Shown here: piece by piece, positions 35,358 to 42,788 of the stretch | Layout: the number at the start of each line of letters is the position of its first letter | Position numbering within the stretch: the stretch's first letter is position 1 | Source: Dechloromonas sp. UBA6271 | Lineage (GTDB): Bacteria; Pseudomonadota; Gammaproteobacteria; Burkholderiales; Rhodocyclaceae | Assembly: GCA_002440665.1 (NCBI GenBank) | Contig: DJUX01000039.1 | Coordinates: forward strand, 30,702-94,701 | DNA length: 64,000 nucleotides | Direction of reading: 5' to 3' | Program-made: the position numbers and the translations under genes | Notes under the pieces: model-generated | What the model was told of the DNA's origin: nothing | Databases searched by the model: none | Seen by the model: the letters and a program-made list of their open reading frames with translations, nothing else

Positions 35358-35849
35358 CTACTTTCTATTACCTGATTTCGTCCGGCTTTTTTGGTATAGA
35401 GCCAGCTTAGCCCATTCGCTAATATCCTTGTCTTTCAAGTAAGCATCAAGGGTATCGGCTGATATGCCGCGCCGATTGGCGACAAAATCGATTGCGATAT
35501 TGCGATACGCCCGCGTGCCTCCGATCTTTCTTTTATCGATCTCGGATATCAGCTCAGCGACTATTTCAATTTTTTCTGGCCGGGACTTTATTGTGGCTTT
35601 CCCAGGCGGCCGGATCATGAATGGATCTCCATTTCCGGCGAGTGCGGACTCAATACCTGAAAGCAGCAACCTGATCATATCGGTGCTTGGCTTAGGAATA
35701 ATAAGCGGGGGTGGAACTATTGGTTCTCCGGGCTGCAGATCATAAAGGCGGTCTTGTTCACTTTGCTGGCGGGCGATGGCGTCTTGAAACATCGATAGCC
35801 AGAGCTCGAGCAGGGCGCGCCTGGCAAGTGCGGTGTCTGTCTTGTTCAT
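35358..35849 (-). CDS. phage-element hypothetical protein (163 aa)
   Basis: A 163-residue protein with an N-terminal helix (ALLELWLSMFQDAIARQQSE), a proline-rich middle (PIVPPPLIIPKP), and a C-terminal helical region ending KSRTKSGNRK. No family recognised. Its segment RGISADTLDAYLKDKDISEW may be helix-turn-helix-like. Lower GC than nearby chromosomal genes. Confidence 0.55.
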   Translation of the reverse strand: MNKTDTALARRALLELWLSMFQDAIARQQSEQDRLYDLQPGEPIVPPPLIIPKPSTDMIRLLLSGIESALAGNGDPFMIRPPGKATIKSRPEKIEIVAELISEIDKRKIGGTRAYRNIAIDFVANRRGISADTLDAYLKDKDISEWAKLALYQKSRTKSGNRK

Positions 35850-35947
35850 TGTCTGCACCCTTCCGTGCATCCCTCGATAGGTGCCACCCCAGGCGATGAC
35901 GGAATCCGCTTTTCGCCTTGGCGATGGCTAGGGAGTGGCATGCTCGG

Positions 35948-36307
35948 TTACTTCCCGGTGAAATTGATGACCTTGGCTGCGACCATCCGCTGCCGTGGTA
36001 ATTCGGCGTCAATAGCACCCGCAAACAAGGCGAGTTCGCGCAGCCCGTCGGTGCTTATCAGCTCGGCGATCCGCAGCAGATGCTCGGCGGCTTCGGAAAT
36101 CCCTTCAGTCGTCATTGATGGTGGCAGCGGGAAGCGGGGGTGCTTGGAAAATATATGCAGCGCCGCGCCGGTAATCTGCGCAATCCCGCTTTCGCTCAAC
36201 TTGCCGACCAACGAATGGAGCTTTTTGATTTCCGGCCGTGGTTTGTACCCGAATGAGATTACGGGCGCGATGGGGGTGAATTCTTCGGTAGACTGCTGAG
36301 TAGCCAT
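35948..36307 (-). CDS. phage-element hypothetical protein (119 aa)
   Basis: A 119-residue soluble protein with helices around 25-50 (EIKKLHSLVGKLSESGIAQI) and 70-95. Not recognised. It is the first gene after the integrase in the same direction, with 77 bp between. Confidence 0.55.
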   Translation of the reverse strand: MATQQSTEEFTPIAPVISFGYKPRPEIKKLHSLVGKLSESGIAQITGAALHIFSKHPRFPLPPSMTTEGISEAAEHLLRIAELISTDGLRELALFAGAIDAELPRQRMVAAKVINFTGK

Positions 36308-36384
36308 GATGTGAACTCCTATTCACGTTTTGGTTAGGGTCGGCTGGTGTTACCGCACCTTCCGGCCCGCCTTGCCGGATACCG

Positions 36385-37620
36385 TCAGGCGGCGGTGTTG
36401 CCTCGCAGGGGAATGACTTGTGCCCCTTCTCTCATCCGATCGCATTCATCGGCCCACCATTGCATGAGCTTGCGTCGTTCTTCCAGGTATTCGCCACGGT
36501 CATAGGCCAGTCGCACGGCGTCGCCGTGCTTGTGGGCGAGCTGGATCTCTACCACCTCCACCCGGAACAGTCCGCTGCCGTGGGCCATCGTAGAAAATGA
36601 AGAGCGGAAGCCGTGGGCGGATTGTTCACTCTGGGTGTCGTAGCCCAGGCGCCGCAGTGCGGCATTGATGGTGTTCTCGCTCATGGGGCGCTCCGTTCCT
36701 TGGAGACTTGGGAAACAGAAGCGGCCGGCGCCGGTCAATGGTTGCAGGGCCTCGAAGATTTCAGCGGCCTGGCGGCACAGCGGAACGGTATGCAGGCGGC
36801 GGCTTTTCATCTTGCCGAGCGGTATACGGATTTGGCCGCTGGCGGTATCTACCTCGCTCCATTCCAAGCTGCGGATTTCACCAGGGCGCAAACCGAAGAG
36901 GGCAGATAGCTTGAAGGCGCAGGTGGTTGAGAATTGGCCCTGATAGGCCCAGATGTCGCGAAGGAGCTGCCCGAACTTCAGCGGGTCGGTGATCGCCGCA
37001 AAGTGCTTTTGCTGGCGTGCGGGGAGGGCGCCTCGCAGATCGGCGGCAATGTCCCGTTCACAACGGCCGGTTGCAATCCCGTAGCGGAATACTTGGCCGG
37101 CCGTCATGCGCAGGCGGTGGGCGGTATCGAGGAGGCCACGTTCTTCGGCGCGGCGGATGATCGCCAGCAACTCGGGGGCCTTGATTTCGTCAATGGGGCG
37201 CGGGCCTATCCAGGGGAAAGCGTTGATCTCCAGGATGCGCAGATTCTTTTCGGCAGTGTGGGCGGTCCAGTTCGGCGTGAACTTGCCATGCCATTCCCTG
37301 GCGACGGCCTCGAAGCTGTGCGCGGCCTTATGGTGGGCGGTCAGCTTCCCAACTTTCTTGACCATGCCGGGGTCGGTATTCTCCTCGAGGAGCTTGCGGG
37401 CCTTGTCGCGAGCTTCACGGGCTTCGGCCAGGCTGGTAGCAGGATAAGCGCCCATGGCGAGCGTCTTACGTTTGCCGGCGAAGCGGTAATTCATTCGCCA
37501 GTATTTCCCGCCCTTGACGTCGACCAGAAGATACATGCCGCCGCCGTCTGTCATCTTGTAGGGCTTGTCGGCGGGCTTCGCCTGCTTCACTGCAATCGCT
37601 GAAAGTTTACCAATGCTCAT
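36385..37620 (-). CDS. int: tyrosine recombinase (P4-type integrase)
   Basis: A 411-residue integrase. The N-terminal DUF4102-type arm-binding domain is visible (KMTDGGGMYLLVDVKGGKYW). The catalytic domain has the first arginine in FGLRPGEIRSLEW, the HxxR-type box in SAHGFRSSFSTMAHG, and the C-terminal HKHGDAVRLAYDRGEYLEER, with the nucleophilic Tyr in AYDR by analogy with P4 integrase. It is adjacent to the tRNA-Val 3' end it used as target. ATG 37,620 follows GAGGTG and is preferred over a GTG nine bases upstream. Confidence 0.93.
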   Translation of the reverse strand: MSIGKLSAIAVKQAKPADKPYKMTDGGGMYLLVDVKGGKYWRMNYRFAGKRKTLAMGAYPATSLAEAREARDKARKLLEENTDPGMVKKVGKLTAHHKAAHSFEAVAREWHGKFTPNWTAHTAEKNLRILEINAFPWIGPRPIDEIKAPELLAIIRRAEERGLLDTAHRLRMTAGQVFRYGIATGRCERDIAADLRGALPARQQKHFAAITDPLKFGQLLRDIWAYQGQFSTTCAFKLSALFGLRPGEIRSLEWSEVDTASGQIRIPLGKMKSRRLHTVPLCRQAAEIFEALQPLTGAGRFCFPSLQGTERPMSENTINAALRRLGYDTQSEQSAHGFRSSFSTMAHGSGLFRVEVVEIQLAHKHGDAVRLAYDRGEYLEERRKLMQWWADECDRMREGAQVIPLRGNTAA

Positions 37621-37635
37621 CTTCTGCACCTCGTG

Positions 37636-37708
37636 AATACCGCCTGGCGGTAGACGCTGTTGGCGGTATCAGATGTCCCGCCAGATATACCGCCAATCAG
37701 GCGGTATA
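37636..37708 (-). promoter_or_regulatory. right-end integrase arm-type repeats
   Basis: Five copies of (T/A)ATACCGCC or its complement: 37,636-37,644, 37,646-37,652 (partial), 37,662-37,669, 37,686-37,694 and 37,700-37,708. The same 9-mer occurs twice near the left end. They sit between att and the int start, so they may also autoregulate int. Confidence 0.6.
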
Positions 37709-37741
37709 CAGATGCTATTGCATGGTGCGACGTGATGCAAT

Positions 37742-37775
37742 AAAAAACCCCGGAAGCCTATTGCCTGCGGGGTTT
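37742..37775 (-). terminator. element-borne terminator downstream of tRNA-Val
   Basis: On the minus strand the 8-bp stem AAACCCCG/CGGGGTTT (37,745-37,752 with 37,768-37,775) and 15-base loop are followed by six T. It lies inside the element and so replaces the original terminator now at 26,807-26,840. Confidence 0.75.
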
Positions 37776-37809
37776 GTGGTACTGCTTGATGCTACGTGAT
37801 ATTCATTTC

Positions 37810-37885
37810 TGGTGGGTGCTGAGGGGCTCGAACCCCCGACATTCGCCTTGTAAGGGCGACGCTCTACCAACTGAGCTAAGCACCC
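37810..37885 (-). tRNA. tRNA-Val (anticodon TAC)
   Basis: 76 nt including encoded CCA. The acceptor stem pairs GGGTGCT with AGCACCC. The D-loop is TAGCTCAGTTGGTAGAGC, the anticodon loop CTTACAA lies on the stem TCGCC/GGCGA, and the T-arm has GGTTCGAGCCC. It lies 8 bp downstream of hupB on the same strand and is the insertion target of the 11-kb element. Confidence 0.95.
37815..37832. repeat. right att site (18-bp direct repeat in tRNA-Val)
   Basis: GGTGCTGAGGGGCTCGAA covers the acceptor end and T-arm of tRNA-Val. The tRNA stays intact, as usual for integrases that target the 3' end. Confidence 0.85.
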
Positions 37886-37893
37886 AAATTCTA

Positions 37894-38166
37894 TTAGTTC
37901 ACAGCATCCTTGAGGGCTTTGCCCGGGCGGAACTTCGGCACCTTGGCAGCCTTGATGTTCAGGGCCTTGCCGGTGCGCGGGTTACGGCCGGTACGGGCGG
38001 CGCGCTCGCCAACGGCAAAAGTGCCGAAGCCGATCAGGCTGACGGAATCGCCTGCCTTCAGGGCGGACTTGACGGCTTCGACGGTGGCATCGAGGGCGCG
38101 GGCGGCGGCAGCCTTGGAGATTTCAGCGGAAGTAGCGATCTGATCGATCAGTTCAGTTTTGTTCAT
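37894..38166 (-). CDS. hupB: DNA-binding protein HU-beta
   Basis: A 90-residue HU nucleoid protein. MNKTELIDQIATSAEISKAA at the start, IGFGTFAVGERAARTGRNPR in the DNA-embracing arm, and FRPGKALKDAVN at the end match HupB. The length is exact for the family. Downstream of lon, as in many proteobacteria, but with its own strong promoter; tRNA-Val follows after 8 bp and may be co-transcribed. Confidence 0.96.
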   Translation of the reverse strand: MNKTELIDQIATSAEISKAAAARALDATVEAVKSALKAGDSVSLIGFGTFAVGERAARTGRNPRTGKALNIKAAKVPKFRPGKALKDAVN

Positions 38167-38218
38167 TGGATCCCCCTTTGGTGGATAGATAAAACGACGA
38201 AATTTTCTTGAGGACGGA

Positions 38219-38248
38219 TTTATATCCCTGCTGAAATCCTTGTGTCAA
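38219..38248 (-). promoter_or_regulatory. strong sigma-70 promoter of hupB
   Basis: On the minus strand a perfect TTGACA (38,243-38,248) is followed after 18 bp by TATAAA (38,219-38,224), 53 bp before the hupB start. Confidence 0.8.
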
Positions 38249-38285
38249 GCGGATTCTGGGGGATTTGCCCAAGGCCGGCAGACGC

Positions 38286-38323
38286 GGGAAGCATGCCGTC
38301 GCTAATACGTCGGCATGCTTCCC
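38286..38323 (-). terminator. 13-bp stem hairpin after lon
   Basis: GGGAAGCATGCCG (38,286-38,298) pairs perfectly with CGGCATGCTTCCC (38,311-38,323) around a 12-base loop, starting 8 bp past the lon stop. There is no T-run on the minus strand, so it may protect the mRNA end rather than terminate. Confidence 0.5.
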
Positions 38324-38330
38324 TTCTAAA

Positions 38331-40745
38331 TCAATGGGTAAGAAGCACTTGTGCAGGTGTGTTCTCGGTGGCGGCTGTAGCGCCAGCATTTTCCGCAGTC
38401 TGTTCCGGGAGCGCCTCCGGCTTGCGCTCCAGCGCCCGCTCCAGTACCTGGTCGATCCACTTGACCGGCACGATCTCGATCTTGTTCTTGATGTTGTCCG
38501 GGATCTCGGTGAGGTCCTTGACGTTCTCTTCCGGAATGAGTGCGATCTTCAAACCGCCACGTACGGCGGCCAGCAGCTTTTCCTTCAGGCCGCCAATCGC
38601 CAGCACTTCACCGCGCAGGGTGATCTCGCCGGTCATGCAGACATCGCAGCGAACCGGGATGCCGGTATAGGCGGAAACCAGAGCCGTCGTCATGGCGATA
38701 CCGGCCGACGGGCCATCTTTCGGGGTGGCGCCTTCCGGCACGTGGATGTGGATATCGGTCTTCTCGAAGGCTTCGTCCTTGATACCGAGGCGGCGGGCGC
38801 GGGCGCGCACAACCGAGCGGGCGGCCTCTACCGATTCCTTCATCACGTCACCCAGCGAGCCGGTGCGCAGGATGTTGCCCTTGCCCGGCATGTTGGCACA
38901 CTCGATGGTCAGCAATTCACCGCCGACTTCCGTCCACGCTAGACCGGTGACTTGGCCAACCTGGTTTTCCTTTTCGGCCATGCCGAAGGTGTAGCGACGG
39001 ACGCCGAGGAATTTGTCCAGATTTCGGGCGTTGACCGCAATCTTCGTGTCGCGCGTCTTGAGCACCAGCGTCTTGACGACCTTGCGGCAGATCTTGGAGA
39101 TTTCACGCTCCAGCGCACGCACTCCGGCTTCGCGGGTGTAGTAGCGGACGATGTCGCGGACAGCGCTGTCGGCTACCGCAACCTCGGTCTTCTTCAGGCC
39201 GTTGTTCTTGATCTGCTTGGGCAGCAGATAGCGCATGGCGATATTGACCTTCTCGTCTTCCGTGTAGCCCGAGAGGCGGATGACTTCCATCCGGTCGAGC
39301 AGCGGCGCCGGGATGTTCATGGTGTTGGCGGTGGCCACGAACATCACGTCGGAGAGGTCGAAATCGACTTCGACGTAGTGATCCTGGAAGGTGTGGTTCT
39401 GTTCCGGATCGAGCACTTCGAGCAGGGCGGACGAAGGGTCGCCGCGGAAATCCTGGCCGAGCTTGTCCACTTCATCGAGCAGGAACAGTGGATTGCGCAC
39501 GCCGACCTTGGTCAGGCTGCTCAGAATCTTGCCCGGCATCGAGCCAATGTAGGTACGGCGGTGACCGCGGATCTCGGCTTCGTCACGCACGCCACCGAGC
39601 GCCATGCGCACGAACTTGCGGTTGGTCGCCTTGGCGATCGACTGGCCAAGCGAGGTCTTGCCGACCCCCGGAGGGCCGACCAGGCACAGAATCGGTGCCT
39701 TGACCTTGTCGACGCGTTGCTGCACGGCGAGATACTCGACGATGCGTTCCTTGACCTTGTCCAGGCCATAGTGATCCTGATCGAGCACCTTCTCGGCTTC
39801 GTGCAAATCCTTGCTGATGCGCGTCTTCTTGCGCCACGGCAGGCCGACCAGCGTCTCGATGAAGTTGCGGACGACGGTCGCTTCGGCCGACATCGGTGAC
39901 ATCAGGCGCAGTTTCTTCAACTCGCTCTGGGCCTTGGCGAGGCCTTCCTTGCTCATGCCGGCGGCCTTGATCTTCTTGTCCAGTTCCTCAAGGTCGGCAC
40001 CTTCTTCGCCTTCGCCGAGTTCCTTCTGGATGGCCTTGACCTGCTCGTTCAGGTAGTACTCGCGCTGGCTTTTTTCCATCTGGCGCTTGACGCGGCCACG
40101 GATGCGCTTTTCGACCTGCAGGATGTCGATTTCGGACTCGAGTTGGGAAAGCAGGCGATCGATGCGGTCGCGGATGCTCTCCATCTCCAGCACTTCCTGT
40201 TTCTGCTCGAGCTTGAGCGGCAAGTGGGCAGCGATGGTGTCGGCCAGGCGGCCAGCGTCTTCAATGCCGGCGATGGAGGAGAGTACCTCGGGCAGAATTT
40301 TTTTGTTCAGTTTGACGAACTGGTCGAACTGGGCCACCACGGCACGGCGCATGGCCTCGATTTCGTGGTCTTCGACACCGGGTTGCGGCAGCGGGACAGC
40401 AGTTGCCATGAAGACCGAGGATTGCACCTCGATAGCTTCGACGCGGGCGCGCTGCGTGCCTTCGACCAGCACCTTGACGGTGCCGTCGGGCAGCTTGAGC
40501 ATCTGCAGGATATTGGCCATGCAGCCGATGCGGTAGAGATCTTCCGGCTCCGGTTCGTCCTTGGCAGCCGATTTCTGGGCCAGCAGCAGGATGTTCTTGC
40601 CGGCTTCCATGGCCATTTCGAGGGCCTTGATCGATTTTGGACGGCCGACGAAGAGCGGGATGACCATGTGCGGAAAGACGACCACATCGCGCAGCGGCAG
40701 CAGCGGCAGTTCGACGGTTTCCGGGAGCGTGTTGGGGTTCGACAT
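38331..40745 (-). CDS. lon: ATP-dependent protease Lon
   Basis: An 804-residue LonA protease that degrades misfolded and regulatory proteins. The N-terminal substrate-binding domain begins LPLLPLRDVVVFPHMVIPLF. The AAA module has Walker A GPPGVGKTSLGQS (about residue 356) and FLLDEVDKLG. The protease domain has the catalytic Ser in PKDGPSAGIAM (near 680) and the Lys in TGEITLRGEVLAIGGLKEKL. The length is standard. Downstream of clpX and upstream of hupB, all one strand. Confidence 0.97.
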   Translation of the reverse strand: MSNPNTLPETVELPLLPLRDVVVFPHMVIPLFVGRPKSIKALEMAMEAGKNILLLAQKSAAKDEPEPEDLYRIGCMANILQMLKLPDGTVKVLVEGTQRARVEAIEVQSSVFMATAVPLPQPGVEDHEIEAMRRAVVAQFDQFVKLNKKILPEVLSSIAGIEDAGRLADTIAAHLPLKLEQKQEVLEMESIRDRIDRLLSQLESEIDILQVEKRIRGRVKRQMEKSQREYYLNEQVKAIQKELGEGEEGADLEELDKKIKAAGMSKEGLAKAQSELKKLRLMSPMSAEATVVRNFIETLVGLPWRKKTRISKDLHEAEKVLDQDHYGLDKVKERIVEYLAVQQRVDKVKAPILCLVGPPGVGKTSLGQSIAKATNRKFVRMALGGVRDEAEIRGHRRTYIGSMPGKILSSLTKVGVRNPLFLLDEVDKLGQDFRGDPSSALLEVLDPEQNHTFQDHYVEVDFDLSDVMFVATANTMNIPAPLLDRMEVIRLSGYTEDEKVNIAMRYLLPKQIKNNGLKKTEVAVADSAVRDIVRYYTREAGVRALEREISKICRKVVKTLVLKTRDTKIAVNARNLDKFLGVRRYTFGMAEKENQVGQVTGLAWTEVGGELLTIECANMPGKGNILRTGSLGDVMKESVEAARSVVRARARRLGIKDEAFEKTDIHIHVPEGATPKDGPSAGIAMTTALVSAYTGIPVRCDVCMTGEITLRGEVLAIGGLKEKLLAAVRGGLKIALIPEENVKDLTEIPDNIKNKIEIVPVKWIDQVLERALERKPEALPEQTAENAGATAATENTPAQVLLTH

Positions 40746-40770
40746 TACGATGCCTTTGAAATAGGTATTA

Positions 40771-40787
40771 GCCCCCTACGTGGGGGC
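40771..40787 (-). terminator. hairpin between clpX and lon
   Basis: GCCCCC (40,771-40,776) and GGGGGC (40,782-40,787) form a 6-bp GC stem with a short loop. It lies between the clpX stop and the lon start without a T-run. Could attenuate read-through into lon. Confidence 0.35.
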
Positions 40788-40813
40788 GGGAAACCGCAAT
40801 TCAAGCCCCGGGC

Positions 40814-42076
40814 TCAGTTAGAGCCGGAGACCTTCGGCTGATCGGCGTAAATGAGCAACGGCGGGGTATCGCCGGTGATCATGTTCTCATCGATGACCAC
40901 TTTTTCGACATTCTCCATGCCCGGGAGTTCGTACATCGTGTCGAGCAGGGCGTGTTCCAGGATCGAACGCAGGCCGCGCGCGCCAGTCTTGCGTTCCAGC
41001 GCCTTCTTGGCGATGGCGGAAAGGGCGCCGGAGCGAACTTCCAGTTCGACGTCTTCCATGCTGAAAAGCTTCTGATATTGCTTGATCAGTGCGTTCTTCG
41101 GCTCGGTCAAAATCTGGATCAGCGCCGGCTCTTCCAGTTCCTGCAGCGTGGCAACCACCGGCAGGCGGCCGATCAGTTCAGGGATGAGACCAAACTTGAT
41201 CAGATCTTCCGGCTCGGCATCGAGCAGTACCTGGCCGACGGCCTTCTTGTCTTCCTTGCTCTTGACCTCGGCGCCGAATCCTATGCCGCCGCGTTCGGAG
41301 CGGTTGAGAATGATCTTTTCCAAGCCGGCAAAAGCACCGCCGCAGATGAACAGGATGTTGGTCGTATCGACCTGGACGAAATCCTGGTTCGGATGCTTGC
41401 GGCCACCTTGAGGCGGGATCGAGGCGACGGTACCTTCGATCAGCTTGAGCAGCGCCTGCTGCACGCCTTCGCCGGAGACGTCGCGGGTAATCGAGGGGTT
41501 GTCGGACTTGCGCGAAATCTTGTCGATTTCATCGATATAGACGATGCCCTGCTGCGCTTTCTCGATGTCGTAGTCGCATTTTTGCAGCAGCTTTTGAATA
41601 ATGTTCTCGACGTCCTCGCCGACATAGCCGGCTTCGGTCAGCGTGGTGGCGTCGGCCATCACGAACGGCACGTTGAGCAGGCGGGCCAGCGTCTGGGCGA
41701 GCAGGGTCTTGCCCGAGCCGGTCGGGCCGACGAGCAGGATATTGCTCTTGGCCAGTTCGACTTCGCCGGCATTCTTGGCGCTATGGCGCAGGCGCTTGTA
41801 GTGGTTGTACACCGCGACGGCGAGGATGCGCTTGGCGACCTCCTGGCCGATCACGTACTGATCAAGGATCGAGCAGATCTCGCGCGGCGTCGGCAGGTCG
41901 GAGCGACCGGCCTTGGCTGCTTCTTCCGGCAACTCGTCGCGGATGATGTCGTTGCAGAGTGCGATGCACTCGTCACAGATGAACACCGACGGGCCGGCGA
42001 TGAGCTTCTTGACTTCGTGCTGGCTCTTGCCGCAGAAGGAGCAGTACAGCAGTTTTTCCTGGCCGCCTTTAGACAT
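40814..42076 (-). CDS. clpX: ClpX, ATPase subunit of ClpXP
   Basis: A 420-residue unfoldase. The N-terminal zinc-binding domain has CSFCGKS (about 12-18) and CDECIALC (about 34-41). The AAA core has Walker A GPTGSGKTLLAQ (about 116-127), Walker B IVYIDEIDK, the RKSDNPSITRDVSGEGVQQALL segment with pore and sensor features (given here in part), and an IGF-type ClpP loop (GGIGFGAEV). The stop is 68 bp before lon; clpP is 15 bp upstream. Confidence 0.97.
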   Translation of the reverse strand: MSKGGQEKLLYCSFCGKSQHEVKKLIAGPSVFICDECIALCNDIIRDELPEEAAKAGRSDLPTPREICSILDQYVIGQEVAKRILAVAVYNHYKRLRHSAKNAGEVELAKSNILLVGPTGSGKTLLAQTLARLLNVPFVMADATTLTEAGYVGEDVENIIQKLLQKCDYDIEKAQQGIVYIDEIDKISRKSDNPSITRDVSGEGVQQALLKLIEGTVASIPPQGGRKHPNQDFVQVDTTNILFICGGAFAGLEKIILNRSERGGIGFGAEVKSKEDKKAVGQVLLDAEPEDLIKFGLIPELIGRLPVVATLQELEEPALIQILTEPKNALIKQYQKLFSMEDVELEVRSGALSAIAKKALERKTGARGLRSILEHALLDTMYELPGMENVEKVVIDENMITGDTPPLLIYADQPKVSGSN

Positions 42077-42091
42077 CTGTCAGTTCTCCGG

Positions 42092-42721
42092 TCAAGCCGC
42101 GTCGCGGCGGGTCAAAACCTTGTCGATCAAACCATATTCTGCCGCCTCGGCTGCAGAAAGGAAATTGTCGCGATCGGTGTCTTTTTCGATGCGTTCCAGC
42201 GGTTGGCCGCTGTGCTCGGCCATGATCCGGTTCAGACGATCACGGATCGAGAGGATTTCCTTGGCGTGGATGGCGATGTCCGAGGCCTGGCCCTGGAAGC
42301 CGCCCAGCGGTTGGTGAATCATCACCCGGGAGTTGGGCAGCGCGAAACGCTTGCCCTTGGCACCGGCGTTGAGCAGAAAGGCGCCCATCGAGGCGGCCTG
42401 GCCGATGCACAGCGTCGACACGTCCGGCTTGATGAACTGCATGGTGTCGTAAATCGACATGCCGGCCGTTACCGAGCCACCCGGTGAGTTGATGTAGAAA
42501 TAAATGTCCTTGTCCGGATTTTCCGCTTCAAGGAACAGCAATTGGGCGACGACCAGGTTGGCGCTGGCGTCGTTGACCGGGCCGACAAGAAAGATCACGC
42601 GCTCCTTCAGCAGGCGGGAGTAGATGTCGTACGCGCGCTCACCGCGTCCGCTCTGTTCCACCACCATCGGGACGAGGCCCAGAGCCTGCGGATCCCAGTT
42701 GCTTGCGTTGTCGATATTCAT
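42092..42721 (-). CDS. clpP: ClpP, proteolytic subunit of ClpXP
   Basis: A 209-residue serine protease forming a tetradecamer. The catalytic Ser is in IGQAASMGAFLL (about 104-115), the His in VMIHQPLGGFQGQASD (about 130-145), and the Asp follows near 180. The N-terminus lies close to the start (LVPMVVEQSGRGERAYDIYS). Standard length. In the tig-clpP-clpX-lon order, 67 bp downstream of tig. Confidence 0.97.
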   Translation of the reverse strand: MNIDNASNWDPQALGLVPMVVEQSGRGERAYDIYSRLLKERVIFLVGPVNDASANLVVAQLLFLEAENPDKDIYFYINSPGGSVTAGMSIYDTMQFIKPDVSTLCIGQAASMGAFLLNAGAKGKRFALPNSRVMIHQPLGGFQGQASDIAIHAKEILSIRDRLNRIMAEHSGQPLERIEKDTDRDNFLSAAEAAEYGLIDKVLTRRDAA

Positions 42722-42788
42722 GTCAGCCCTTGTCTGTTGCCTTTTGGTTACATTCGAGACGATTGTCGTTTTTGCGACAAGGTCCAGA

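Larger units (their letters stand above)
26859..37832. mobile_element. 11-kb integrated satellite-like phage element at tRNA-Val
   Basis: It is bounded by an 18-bp direct repeat, one copy inside the tRNA-Val 3' half. Genes, all on the minus strand starting at the tRNA side: integrase, two unknown genes, AlpA-like regulator, unknown, CHC2 zinc-finger primase, helicase, IS5-type N-terminal domain protein, small-terminase-like protein, five small genes, tail chaperone-like gene, tape measure gene. Most neighbouring genes overlap by ATGA, GTGA or TTGA. No capsid, portal, large terminase, protease, lysis or CI-type repressor gene is visible. Size and int-alpA-primase-terS order resemble Gram-negative phage-inducible chromosomal islands; a deleted prophage is the alternative. 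Confidence 0.8.
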
